NCBI GenBank assembly: GCA_025455795.1
Contig: JALOLW010000137.1
Location: 1-9,056 of the forward strand
From: Spirosomataceae bacterium
GTDB lineage: Bacteria; Bacteroidota; Bacteroidia; Cytophagales; Spirosomataceae
DNA: 9,056 nucleotides
Direction of reading: 5' to 3'
The notes beneath the pieces were generated by a model. The model saw only the letters and a list, made by a program, of their open reading frames with translations. It had not been told where the DNA came from and ran no database searches. Position 1 is the first letter of the stretch. Every line of letters begins with the position of its first letter. Position numbers and translations under genes: made by a program. Positions 1 through 6,235 of the stretch are shown piece after piece.

Positions 1-1
1 C

Positions 2-451
2 ACTACCGACTCCAATGCCGTCAAAAACGGGGGCGCGCTTCTCCCCCTTGGCTCCGACCGCGAGCATGGTAGCCACAAAGGCTACGGCTTGGGGGCGATT
101 GTAGATATTTTTTCGGGGGTACTGTCGGGGGCCAATTACGGTCCGTGGGTGCCACCCTTTGCCACGGCGGGTTTTATGGCCGCCCAAGAAGGTGTGGGCA
201 AAGGCACAGGGCATTTTTTTGGTGCCATGCGCGTGGATGGCTTCCGTCCCGCCGACGAGTTTAAGGCCAACATGGACAACTGGATTCGACGCTTTCGGGC
301 CGCCAAGGCCATCGAAGGCCATCAGGTCATTATCCCCGGCGACCCTGAGCGCGTCATGGAAGCCCAACGCACCCAAGATGGTATTGACCTACTCGACCCC
401 GTGGTGCAATCGTTGGAAGAATTGGGAAAACGATTTAGCATTGCTTTGTAA
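2..451 (+). CDS. Malate/L-lactate dehydrogenase family protein, C-terminal part (5' end outside window)
   Basis: The frame is open from base 2 to the TAA at 449-451 and gives 149 residues with no start of its own, so the gene begins upstream. A TTG at 89 lies inside conserved sequence and is not the start. The segment PLGSDREHGSHKGYGLG followed by a VDIFSGVLSGA stretch is typical of the NAD(P)-dependent Ldh2/malate dehydrogenase family (LDH_2), whose members oxidise malate, L-lactate, sulfolactate or ureidoglycolate. The late residues (GHFFGAMRVDGF, then an IIPGDPE motif) also match the C-terminal layout of that family. The protein is probably cytoplasmic and soluble. The substrate cannot be read from this fragment, and the N-terminal catalytic region is not visible. 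The next gene starts 79 bp downstream on the same strand, with no obvious functional link. Confidence 0.88.
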   Translation, partial: TTDSNAVKNGGALLPLGSDREHGSHKGYGLGAIVDIFSGVLSGANYGPWVPPFATAGFMAAQEGVGKGTGHFFGAMRVDGFRPADEFKANMDNWIRRFRAAKAIEGHQVIIPGDPERVMEAQRTQDGIDLLDPVVQSLEELGKRFSIAL

Positions 452-530
452 AAAATGGCACTAAAAATGAATGACAAGCGTTTAAACCTTAACATCTTAG
501 AATAGTCAAACAGGCAAATAAACCAATACA

Positions 531-1901
531 ATGAAGGGTCAAAAATTACCAATAGCTATTTTAATCGCAGGTAGCCTCCTACTGCTGCTCAATGCCTGCA
601 ACAAAAACACGACGGTAGAAAAGCCCGCCGAAATTGCCACGTTTCAGTTGATACAAGACCGAATCTTCACGCCCACTTGTGCTACCGTGGGTTGTCACGC
701 TTCGGAGCAAGATGGCTCTTTTCGGCAGCATGGATTGGTGCTTACCGCCGACAAATCTTACGCCTATCTGGTCAATGCCGACCCTAAGAATCAAAACGCC
801 ATTGATGACAAACTCAAACGAGTCATTCCTTTTGCTTCGCTCCAAAGTTTGCTTTTTCACAAACTCAGTTGGGACGGGGCCGCTCACCACTCGGGCAAAA
901 GCTACGGCAATCCGATGCCGCTTGGTGGCAAGCCGCTTTTCAAAGGGCAGATTGAGTTTGTGCGGCGGTGGATAGAAGCAGGTGCGCCCAAAACGGGCAG
1001 CGTAGCCGACACCGCCCTCCTCAACGACAAAACCCCGAGTTTTGACGTCGCATTTACGCCCTTGGAACTTCCCAAAGTAGGCGAGGGTATCCAAATGAAG
1101 TTGGCCCCGTTTACGATTCAGCCCAATTTTGAGCGTGAGCTTTTTCAGCGTCAGGCCATTGGCAACAGCACCGATATGTACGTCAATCGTATCGAAATCA
1201 AAATGCGCCCTGGCAGTCACCACTTCATTTTGTACAGCTACCGCGACCCCAAAGCCGCTTTCATGCCCGCCCTCAACCAAGTGCGTGACCTCCGCAATCC
1301 CGACGGTAGTCTCAATATCCTGACCGTGGCGAGTATGTCCAACCACGTCTTTTGGGCGGGTACTCAGACTTCTTATTACGATTACAAACTCCCCGAAGGC
1401 ACTGCCCTGCTGATTCCCGCAGGTGAAACGTTTGACCTGAACGCCCACAACGTCAATAAAACCACCACTCCCACCACGGGCGAAGTGTATGCCAATCTTT
1501 ACACCATACCCAAATCAAAGGTAGTCAATGTGCTGAAAGCCTTGGACTTAGGCAACACCAACATCACGCTTCCCCCCAATCAACGCACGACCCTCACCAA
1601 ATCGTTTACGTTCAACACCAAAACGACGGTCTTGATGCTGACCTCCCACGTACACAAGTTGGGCGAGAAATTTGTCATTAAAATCAACGGCGGGCCACGA
1701 AACGGCCAGGTTGTCTATGAAAGCACCGATTGGGAAAACCCGCTCATCAAAGACTTTCCAACGCCGCTGGTATTCAACAAAGGCGAGGGGCTTACGTCTG
1801 AAATCACTTACAACAATACCACCACCAAAACCGTGAAGTTTGGCCTGACAAGCGAAGACGAAATGGGGATTATTTTTGGGTATTACTACGAAGAAAAATA
1901 A
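531..1901 (+). CDS. Lipoprotein with cytochrome c domain fused to PHM/DBH-type copper monooxygenase domain
   Basis: The protein has 456 residues. A lipoprotein signal ends in the lipobox LNAC, with lipidated Cys23, so it should be anchored in an envelope membrane facing the periplasm or cell surface. Residues about 36-153 look like a monoheme cytochrome c domain: C50 and C55-H56 form a CX4CH heme motif (the spacing also known from cytochrome c3), and M129 in NPMPLGG is the likely distal ligand. Residues about 165-456 match the peptidylglycine alpha-hydroxylating/dopamine beta-monooxygenase fold. H230-H231 (MRPGSHH) and H306 (LNAHNVN) fit the first copper site; H373-x-H375 (HVHKLG) and M445 (SEDEMG) fit the second. 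All six ligands appear present. Such enzymes hydroxylate a C-H bond with O2 and an electron donor; here the heme domain could supply electrons (inference). The substrate is unknown. The stop codon directly touches the ATG of the glycosyltransferase gene, which implies co-translation. Confidence 0.85.
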   Translation: MKGQKLPIAILIAGSLLLLLNACNKNTTVEKPAEIATFQLIQDRIFTPTCATVGCHASEQDGSFRQHGLVLTADKSYAYLVNADPKNQNAIDDKLKRVIPFASLQSLLFHKLSWDGAAHHSGKSYGNPMPLGGKPLFKGQIEFVRRWIEAGAPKTGSVADTALLNDKTPSFDVAFTPLELPKVGEGIQMKLAPFTIQPNFERELFQRQAIGNSTDMYVNRIEIKMRPGSHHFILYSYRDPKAAFMPALNQVRDLRNPDGSLNILTVASMSNHVFWAGTQTSYYDYKLPEGTALLIPAGETFDLNAHNVNKTTTPTTGEVYANLYTIPKSKVVNVLKALDLGNTNITLPPNQRTTLTKSFTFNTKTTVLMLTSHVHKLGEKFVIKINGGPRNGQVVYESTDWENPLIKDFPTPLVFNKGEGLTSEITYNNTTTKTVKFGLTSEDEMGIIFGYYYEEK

Positions 1902-2684
1902 ATGACGCAACCCACTCCTTATCAGTACCTTAACGATTATTTTGACAAAATCTTTGTGGTGTCGCTTCGCCGCGCTACCGACCGCCAACAAGCCCTTCAA
2001 ACGCACCTCAAAGGACTCAATTACGAGATTTTTTGGGCGGTGGATAAGCAAGATTTCAGCATTGAAGAAGTCATCGCAGAAGGAATTTACGACGAAGCCA
2101 AAGCCCTCCAATACAACCGATACGGCATCCGTAAGTTATTGGCGGGAGAAGTGGCTTGCTCGTGGTCGCACCGCAATATTTACCAGTACATGCTCGACCA
2201 CAACTTAGAAAAAGTGCTGGTTTTTGAAGATGATGTTGTCCCCAATGTAGAGACCCTCACCCAACTTCCCGCCACGCTATCGCAGCTTCCTTCTGATTGG
2301 GAATTGGTGTATTTGGGGTTTTTGCAAAACGAAGACATTCAGCCCAAACATTGGTGGAAAACGAAGTTTTATCAATTTTTGGCGAGTTTTGGGCAGTTTG
2401 ATTGGCTTACGCCCACCCAAGTCCCCAATTTATATCCGAAAGCTTTTTCTCAAAATCTCCGTCGCGCGGGTCTGCACGACTGTACCCACGCCTACGCACT
2501 TACGCGCACTGCCGCCGAGAAATTGGTCAAAGCCCAAACGCCCATTTATACCTGCGCCGACGAGCTTTTTACGCACGAAATCATCCGTGGTCAGCTCCGT
2601 GCGTTTATCTGCAATCCTACGTTTTTTGACCAAGAAGACTTTGCCTACGGCCATCAAAACGCCAATTCTTATATTTGGACGTAG
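1902..2684 (+). CDS. Glycosyltransferase family 25 protein
   Basis: The protein has 260 residues and no signal peptide or membrane segment, so it is cytoplasmic. The N-terminus has the family signature: FVVSLRRATDRQ at residues 18-29, then the GEVACSWSH motif (82-90) and VFEDDV (107-112), whose acidic pair normally binds the metal and nucleotide-sugar. C218-A-D-E221 near the C-terminus fits the second acidic motif of GT25. The family includes LOS/LPS galactosyltransferases of Gram-negative bacteria and the collagen hydroxylysine galactosyltransferases of animals. The length is normal for a bacterial member. The gene starts on the base after the stop codon of the copper lipoprotein, so the two are almost certainly one transcript and probably translationally coupled. 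Sugar donor and acceptor cannot be deduced. No TAnnTTTG box lies directly before it. Confidence 0.9.
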   Translation: MTQPTPYQYLNDYFDKIFVVSLRRATDRQQALQTHLKGLNYEIFWAVDKQDFSIEEVIAEGIYDEAKALQYNRYGIRKLLAGEVACSWSHRNIYQYMLDHNLEKVLVFEDDVVPNVETLTQLPATLSQLPSDWELVYLGFLQNEDIQPKHWWKTKFYQFLASFGQFDWLTPTQVPNLYPKAFSQNLRRAGLHDCTHAYALTRTAAEKLVKAQTPIYTCADELFTHEIIRGQLRAFICNPTFFDQEDFAYGHQNANSYIWT

Positions 2685-2705
2685 AGAATATTGAACGTGA
2701 GTGAG

Positions 2706-2920
2706 TAAATGCAGAAATGCGTAAATGCTAAATTGCAGAAATGCAAAAATGGATAAATGCCTTGTTTTACAAATTTTGTTCTACTTGTAATTTTACCGCC
2801 AAGACACAAGGACGCTAAGAAAATGAATACTAAAATATAGCGATTTCGCGCCTTGGCGGTTCAAAATACAAAAAAATAACTTTCAAAACACTGCATTGCG
2901 GTATTTTAGCATTTAGGCAA
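2706..2920. repeat. Palindromic intergenic element built from degenerate 8-bp units
   Basis: This element fills the 257-bp space between two convergent genes. At the left, AAATGC or a one-base variant recurs with an exact 8-bp step at 2707, 2715, 2723, 2731, 2739, 2747 and 2755. At the right, the same kind of units appear in the opposite orientation. taaatgctaaa (2722-2732) pairs perfectly with 2905-2915, and the pairing extends to 20 of 24 positions (2722-2745 with 2892-2915). Nested inside, accgccaag (2795-2803) pairs perfectly with 2852-2860, or 11 of 13 over 2795-2807/2848-2860. An AAG-containing stretch at 2798-2821 is loosely 8-periodic as well. No protein is encoded. It could act as a bidirectional transcript end or be a MITE-like element; its mobility is not shown here. 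Confidence 0.72.
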
Positions 2921-2941
2921 TGATGAATCAAAACGATTCTA

Positions 2942-3310
2942 TTAATCCTCTTTTTTGCCTTCCAAAAGCATCCCTTGATAATCTATCGTGACTTTGGCAA
3001 CTTTCTTGTTGTCATCGCGCACAAAAGCGATTTTGGCTTGGCCTTCAGCCGCTTCAAATTTTTCGGGCGTGGCTTTGTCTTGCGTCATCGGTCCGCCTTG
3101 GTCGCCTGCTTGAATGTTTAATACACCGTCTTTGAGTGAAAAATAAATGTAATCAAAAGGCAATCCTTCAAACTTGTACTTACCAGCATACTCTTTCAAA
3201 GCCGTCGTATCCGAAACGGTAGTAGCCGCTGCCGTTGCATCCTGCGCCGAAACTGAATGAGAAACAAACAACACCCCCATCACACAAAGGGTCAAAAATA
3301 CTTTTTTCAT
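2942..3310 (-). CDS. Small secreted protein, DUF3471-like domain
   Basis: The predicted product has 122 residues. I take the ATG at 3310-3308 as start because it opens a clear signal peptide: Lys-Lys, then the hydrophobic run VFLTLCVMGVLFV, with likely cleavage after SVSA at residue 22. An upstream in-frame extension to 3514 would bury this signal peptide and overlap the divergent gene. The mature part begins with a short Ala/Thr-rich linker, then LKEYAGKYKFEGLPF and alternating beta-strand-like segments (IYFSLKDGVLNI, KIAFVRDD, KVTIDYQG). This resembles the small beta-rich DUF3471-type domain often attached to beta-lactamase-like proteins. No catalytic residues are apparent. It is probably periplasmic. 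It converges on the glycosyltransferase gene and diverges from the 3431 gene. The domain assignment is by pattern only and is uncertain. Confidence 0.78.
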   Translation of the reverse strand: MKKVFLTLCVMGVLFVSHSVSAQDATAAATTVSDTTALKEYAGKYKFEGLPFDYIYFSLKDGVLNIQAGDQGGPMTQDKATPEKFEAAEGQAKIAFVRDDNKKVAKVTIDYQGMLLEGKKED

Positions 3311-3339
3311 AGTTTTTAGAAGTGAATTTAAGTGAGGCA

Positions 3340-3370
3340 CAATATTAGAGAGAAAATCCCCAAAATCAAT
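3340..3370 (-). promoter_or_regulatory. Possible Bacteroidota-type promoter for the small secreted protein gene
   Basis: On the minus strand TAATATTG (3347-3340) differs by one base from the Bacteroidota -7 box TAnnTTTG, and ATTG (3370-3367) lies 19 bp upstream, where a -33 TTG element is expected. The box sits about 30 bp before the chosen ATG. Both elements are imperfect, so this is tentative. Confidence 0.3.
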
Positions 3371-3430
3371 CCCGTCTCTGAAAACATTTGTTTGGTACAC
3401 AGGGTTTAAAATGCTATAAACAACGCATCC

Positions 3431-3835
3431 ATGAAAACAAAACCCTTTTTCTTTGTGCTTTTGGCAGTCATATTGTCGGGTGTTTTGAGTTGGGGACAAA
3501 CCGCCAAAATCCATATTTACAATACTCGCATGCCTTCAATGCGCTCTACGGAAACGATTACGCCCATGCCTGCGGGTAGCAAACCAATCAGAATCAGCAG
3601 CGGCAAATATGTTTTACTCGAAACTGTACAAGACAGTCTGGGATTTCTTCTCAAAGACATCCCTTTTTATATGCCCATTGAGCGCGGTAAAGACGTTTAT
3701 TTACGACTTTCGATAGATGGGCAAGACACGATATTTGGCAAAACAAAGGTAGATGAGGTCAGTGAGCGAGAGTTCAAGTGGATGCTGCTTATCAACAGAC
3801 ATCCACCCAAACCCGACGAAACATTTCTCTTTTGA
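3431..3835 (+). CDS. Small secreted protein, resembles DUF2846-type
   Basis: The protein has 134 residues. The start at 3431 opens a signal peptide (Lys-x-Lys, then FFFVLLAVILSGVLSWG), with probable cleavage near residues 22-23 and a mature chain starting around QTAKIHIY. The mature part looks beta-rich: KIHIYNT, a GKYVLLETV segment, then IERGKDVYLRLSIDG and a conserved-looking KVDEVSEREFKWML tail. This order (strand, short loop, lipid-like hydrophobic stretch, Gly-Lys-x-Tyr-x-Arg) recalls the DUF2846 family of envelope proteins, but the match is by eye. It has no catalytic motif and no lipobox cysteine. It diverges from the 2942-3310 gene across 120 bp, in which no clear -7 box for this strand was found, and it converges on porX 60 bp away. 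The function is unknown. Confidence 0.68.
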   Translation: MKTKPFFFVLLAVILSGVLSWGQTAKIHIYNTRMPSMRSTETITPMPAGSKPIRISSGKYVLLETVQDSLGFLLKDIPFYMPIERGKDVYLRLSIDGQDTIFGKTKVDEVSEREFKWMLLINRHPPKPDETFLF

Positions 3836-3842
3836 AAACGCT

Positions 3843-3890
3843 GGTTTGCGCTTGAAACGCGAACCCACAAGGAGTGCGTTTGCAACGCAC
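3843..3890. terminator. Two hairpins between convergent genes, terminator-like
   Basis: ggtttgcgc (3843-3851) pairs with acgcgaacc (3857-3865) with one wobble and one end mismatch. Next, gtgcgtt (3874-3880) pairs perfectly with aacgcac (3884-3890) around a 3-base loop. They lie in the 60-bp space between the 3' ends of the plus-strand 3431 gene and minus-strand porX, the second hairpin only five bases from the porX stop codon. A strong T-run is missing on either side, so classic Rho-independent action is uncertain. A bidirectional transcript end or mRNA-protecting structure is plausible. The right hairpin plus ACGAGACT is shared with the repeat near 8765. Confidence 0.5.
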
Positions 3891-3895
3891 GAGAC

Positions 3896-5455
3896 TTACT
3901 TGGCCTTCATAAAAATAAACGGCACAATCATCTCCTCAATCGAAACACCGCCGTGTTGGAAAGTGTCGCGGTACATATTGACGTACTGGTTGTAGTTGTT
4001 GGGATACGCAAAAAAGTAATCTTCCAACGTAAATACATACGCCGTGGAGACATTTAGTTTGGGTAAATGCAGCCTTTCTGGACGGCGGCAAACGTAGAGG
4101 TGGTTTTCGTCAAAACCCAAATTTTTTCCCTGCTTGTAGCGCAAATTGGTGTTGGTTTCGCGGTAGCCCACGATTTTGACGGGCTTCTTGACGCGCGTCA
4201 TACCGTGGTCAGTTGTGATGACGATGCGCCCTTTTTTCTCGGCGATTTTTTGAATCAATTCAAAAATAGGCGAGTGCTGAAACCACGACTTCGTAATGGA
4301 GCGATAAGCCGCCTCGTCGGGGGCCAACTCCTTGATCATCATCATGTCGGTGCGGGCGTGTGAGAGCATATCCACGAAGTTATAGACGATGACGTTGAGA
4401 TGGTTCTTCCAAAGATTAGGGAGATTGTCTATCAGCGACTTACCGTGGTTTTGATTGATAATTTTGTGGTACGAAAACCGCACCTGCATCCGATTACGTT
4501 CAAACTGCTTGCGGAGCAAATCTTCCTCGTGTTTGTTGAGACCTTCTTCGCCTTCGGGGGTGTTTTCGTCATTGACCCACCACTGCGGGTACTGCCGTTC
4601 GATTTCGTTGGGCATTAGTCCCGCAAAAATCGCATTGCGGGCAAAACTCGTCGTGGTGGGTAGGATGGAGTAGTAGGAACTTTCTTCTTCTATCGCAAAC
4701 AAATCGGTCAGGAGTGGCTCGACCATTTTCCACTGGTCGTAGCGAAAATTGTCAATTAATATAAAAAACAAAGGCTCGGTCTGCTTCATAAGCGGCACTA
4801 CTTTCCGCTTCATCAACTGATGCGAAAGAATGGGCTTGTCGGCGGCGGGGTCGTTGAGCCAATCTTCGTAGTTGTCCATGATAAACTTACAAAAATTGGC
4901 ATTGGCTTCCTCTTTTTGGGTGGCAAAGACCTCCTCCATGCTTTTGTCTTGGCTACTTTCCAGTTCCAACTCCCAGTAAATCAGTTTTTTGTAAAGCTCC
5001 ACCCACTCCACGTGGCCGATACGGTCTTGGTACTGCATGGCCAACTGACGAAACTCCTGCATGTAGCTGTGATTGGTTTTTTCGCTCACCAATCGCTTGT
5101 TGTCGAGTATTTTTTTGACCGAAAGTAAGATTTGGTTGGGGTTAAGCGGCTTGATGAGATAGTCGGCGATTTTGGAACCGATGGCCTCCTCCATGATGCG
5201 CTCCTCTTCGCTTTTGGTAATCATCACCACGGGCAGATTAGGGCGCAGTTGTTTGATTTGAGCGAGGGTCTCGAGGCCCGTCAAGCCTGGCATATTTTCG
5301 TCCAAAAACACCACGTCGTAGCGGTCTTGTTCTACTTGATCCAAAGCATCAGAGCCACTATTGACGGGGGTAATGTCGTAGCCTTTGGCTGTCAAAAATA
5401 AGATGTGCGGTTTGAGTAAATCAATTTCGTCGTCGGCCCAAAGGATTTTTGCCAT
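3896..5455 (-). CDS. porX: PorX-type response regulator with PglZ/alkaline phosphatase-fold effector domain
   Basis: The protein has 519 residues, the usual PorX length. Residues 1-120 are a receiver domain: acidic pair D8-D9, phosphoacceptor D52 (FLDENMPG), T80 and K102 (IKP). A helical linker follows (about 125-215), then a PglZ domain of the alkaline phosphatase superfamily. Candidate metal and catalytic residues are D235 (ILIDNFRYD), the Thr cluster 267-269 (ILPTTTS, the expected nucleophile position), D362 and H366 (FVDMLSHAR), D416-H417 (TTDHGM) and H501 (FQHGG). All are intact. In Porphyromonas gingivalis PorX, with the kinase PorY, controls type IX secretion genes, and its PglZ domain cleaves oligonucleotides using zinc. 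The same role is expected here. No porY or T9SS structural gene is in the window. It is the last of three co-directional genes. The start ATG is preceded by no Shine-Dalgarno sequence, as usual in this phylum. Confidence 0.95.
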   Translation of the reverse strand: MAKILWADDEIDLLKPHILFLTAKGYDITPVNSGSDALDQVEQDRYDVVFLDENMPGLTGLETLAQIKQLRPNLPVVMITKSEEERIMEEAIGSKIADYLIKPLNPNQILLSVKKILDNKRLVSEKTNHSYMQEFRQLAMQYQDRIGHVEWVELYKKLIYWELELESSQDKSMEEVFATQKEEANANFCKFIMDNYEDWLNDPAADKPILSHQLMKRKVVPLMKQTEPLFFILIDNFRYDQWKMVEPLLTDLFAIEEESSYYSILPTTTSFARNAIFAGLMPNEIERQYPQWWVNDENTPEGEEGLNKHEEDLLRKQFERNRMQVRFSYHKIINQNHGKSLIDNLPNLWKNHLNVIVYNFVDMLSHARTDMMMIKELAPDEAAYRSITKSWFQHSPIFELIQKIAEKKGRIVITTDHGMTRVKKPVKIVGYRETNTNLRYKQGKNLGFDENHLYVCRRPERLHLPKLNVSTAYVFTLEDYFFAYPNNYNQYVNMYRDTFQHGGVSIEEMIVPFIFMKAK

Positions 5456-5558
5456 GTTGTTGAAGGGGAGTTTGATGGTGTTTGATGTGCTGTAAACGTT
5501 TTGGGCAACGTAGAAAGTATTGGGAGGCTGGATTTTATTGGCATTGATGTATTCATCG

Positions 5559-6194
5559 TCAAAGCCCCGCTTCTATTTTTTCAATTTTGGCTTTGAGGAC
5601 TTTCAAAATACGTACAATCGCCAATATTTCGTCTTGTTGCGTAGTGATGTAGGAATTGCTAACGGCGTATTCATTGCCAGTCAAAACAATAAAACGCCAA
5701 TCTTTTCCAACAACCGAACACCCATAAATAGGAAGATGCAAGTCGTTGAGTGCTTGCGCTACAAGCATAGCTGCCAAGCACTGTCCTACGGGGTCGCCAC
5801 TTGATTCGATGCCGCGTTTGTATTCGTGTAGGCAAAAATAGGGTGTTTCGGGTTCTTGAGTCCCGTGTGCAATCAACAAATCGGGAAGCCCGTAGAGAGT
5901 TTCGCCATCTATCACCGCACTGATAGGTCGTTCTGAAAAGCCCGTAAATGTCTCACCATCAAACATCACCCGATTTAAGATGGGACTGATGACTTTCATC
6001 ACCAATTCTTGCTCGTTGTAATAATCAATGCTAATGACGAGTTTTTGGCGTAGTTCTTCCAATATCAACACATCAATGTCGGTCAGCTCGGCGTGGGTGG
6101 TAAGCCATTCTTCCAACAACTCAGAAGTAGGAAGGCGTTTGAGGCCAAATCTCTTGTTGAGTCTCTGTAAGTTCCAATCGGTGAATTTGCTCAT
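5559..6194 (-). CDS. Hypothetical protein with PD-(D/E)XK nuclease-like core
   Basis: The protein has 211 residues, is soluble and has no signal peptide. The N-terminal 60 residues are helical and charged. The core carries P104-D105 (YGLPDLLIAHG), then the strand CLHEYKRG with E124-x-K126, and a helix with Q138 (GQCLAAMLVAQ). This spacing fits the D...ExK...Q pattern of the PD-(D/E)XK superfamily, whose members cut or bind DNA, but many small members lack proven activity. A following YGCSVVGKDWRFIVL segment is beta-rich and a Lys-rich helix closes the protein. I do not recognise a named family. It lies 41 bp downstream of the MG2/plug gene and 103 bp upstream of porX on the same strand; an exact TAnnTTTG box upstream suggests its own promoter. 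Its work could be independent of its neighbours. Confidence 0.8.
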   Translation of the reverse strand: MSKFTDWNLQRLNKRFGLKRLPTSELLEEWLTTHAELTDIDVLILEELRQKLVISIDYYNEQELVMKVISPILNRVMFDGETFTGFSERPISAVIDGETLYGLPDLLIAHGTQEPETPYFCLHEYKRGIESSGDPVGQCLAAMLVAQALNDLHLPIYGCSVVGKDWRFIVLTGNEYAVSNSYITTQQDEILAIVRILKVLKAKIEKIEAGL

Positions 6195-6213
6195 AAGCGC
6201 TTCAATTTTGACT

Positions 6214-6221
6214 CAAATATA
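6214..6221 (-). promoter_or_regulatory. Bacteroidota -7 promoter box before the PD-(D/E)XK-like gene
   Basis: On the minus strand the sequence TATATTTG is an exact TAnnTTTG match, 19 bases before the ATG at 6194. No clear TTG -33 element was found at the usual spacing, where the 3' end of the MG2 gene lies. The very short leader it implies (about 12 bases) also weakens the call. Confidence 0.4.
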
Positions 6222-6235
6222 AGACAATTCCACTT

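Noticed and set aside
89..451. TTG at 89 as true start of the dehydrogenase
   Set aside because: The frame is open to base 2 and the preceding residues already match the family, so the gene is simply cut by the window edge.
579..1448. Long open frame of 289 codons on the minus strand
   Set aside because: It lies antisense to the lipoprotein gene, whose heme, copper and lipobox motifs are unmistakable; the antisense translation shows no recognisable domain.
3311..3514. N-terminal extension of the small secreted protein to an ATG at 3514 (190 residues)
   Set aside because: It would place a clear signal peptide at residue 69 and overlap the signal-peptide region of the divergent gene at 3431.
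3896..5455. PglZ domain as a sign of a BREX phage-defence system
   Set aside because: The N-terminal receiver domain makes this PorX, not BREX PglZ, and no PglX, BrxC or other BREX gene is present.
5471..5490. Repeat tttgatgtgc at 5481-5490 and 8931-8940
   Set aside because: A single 10-base match without shared context is expected by chance in this much sequence.
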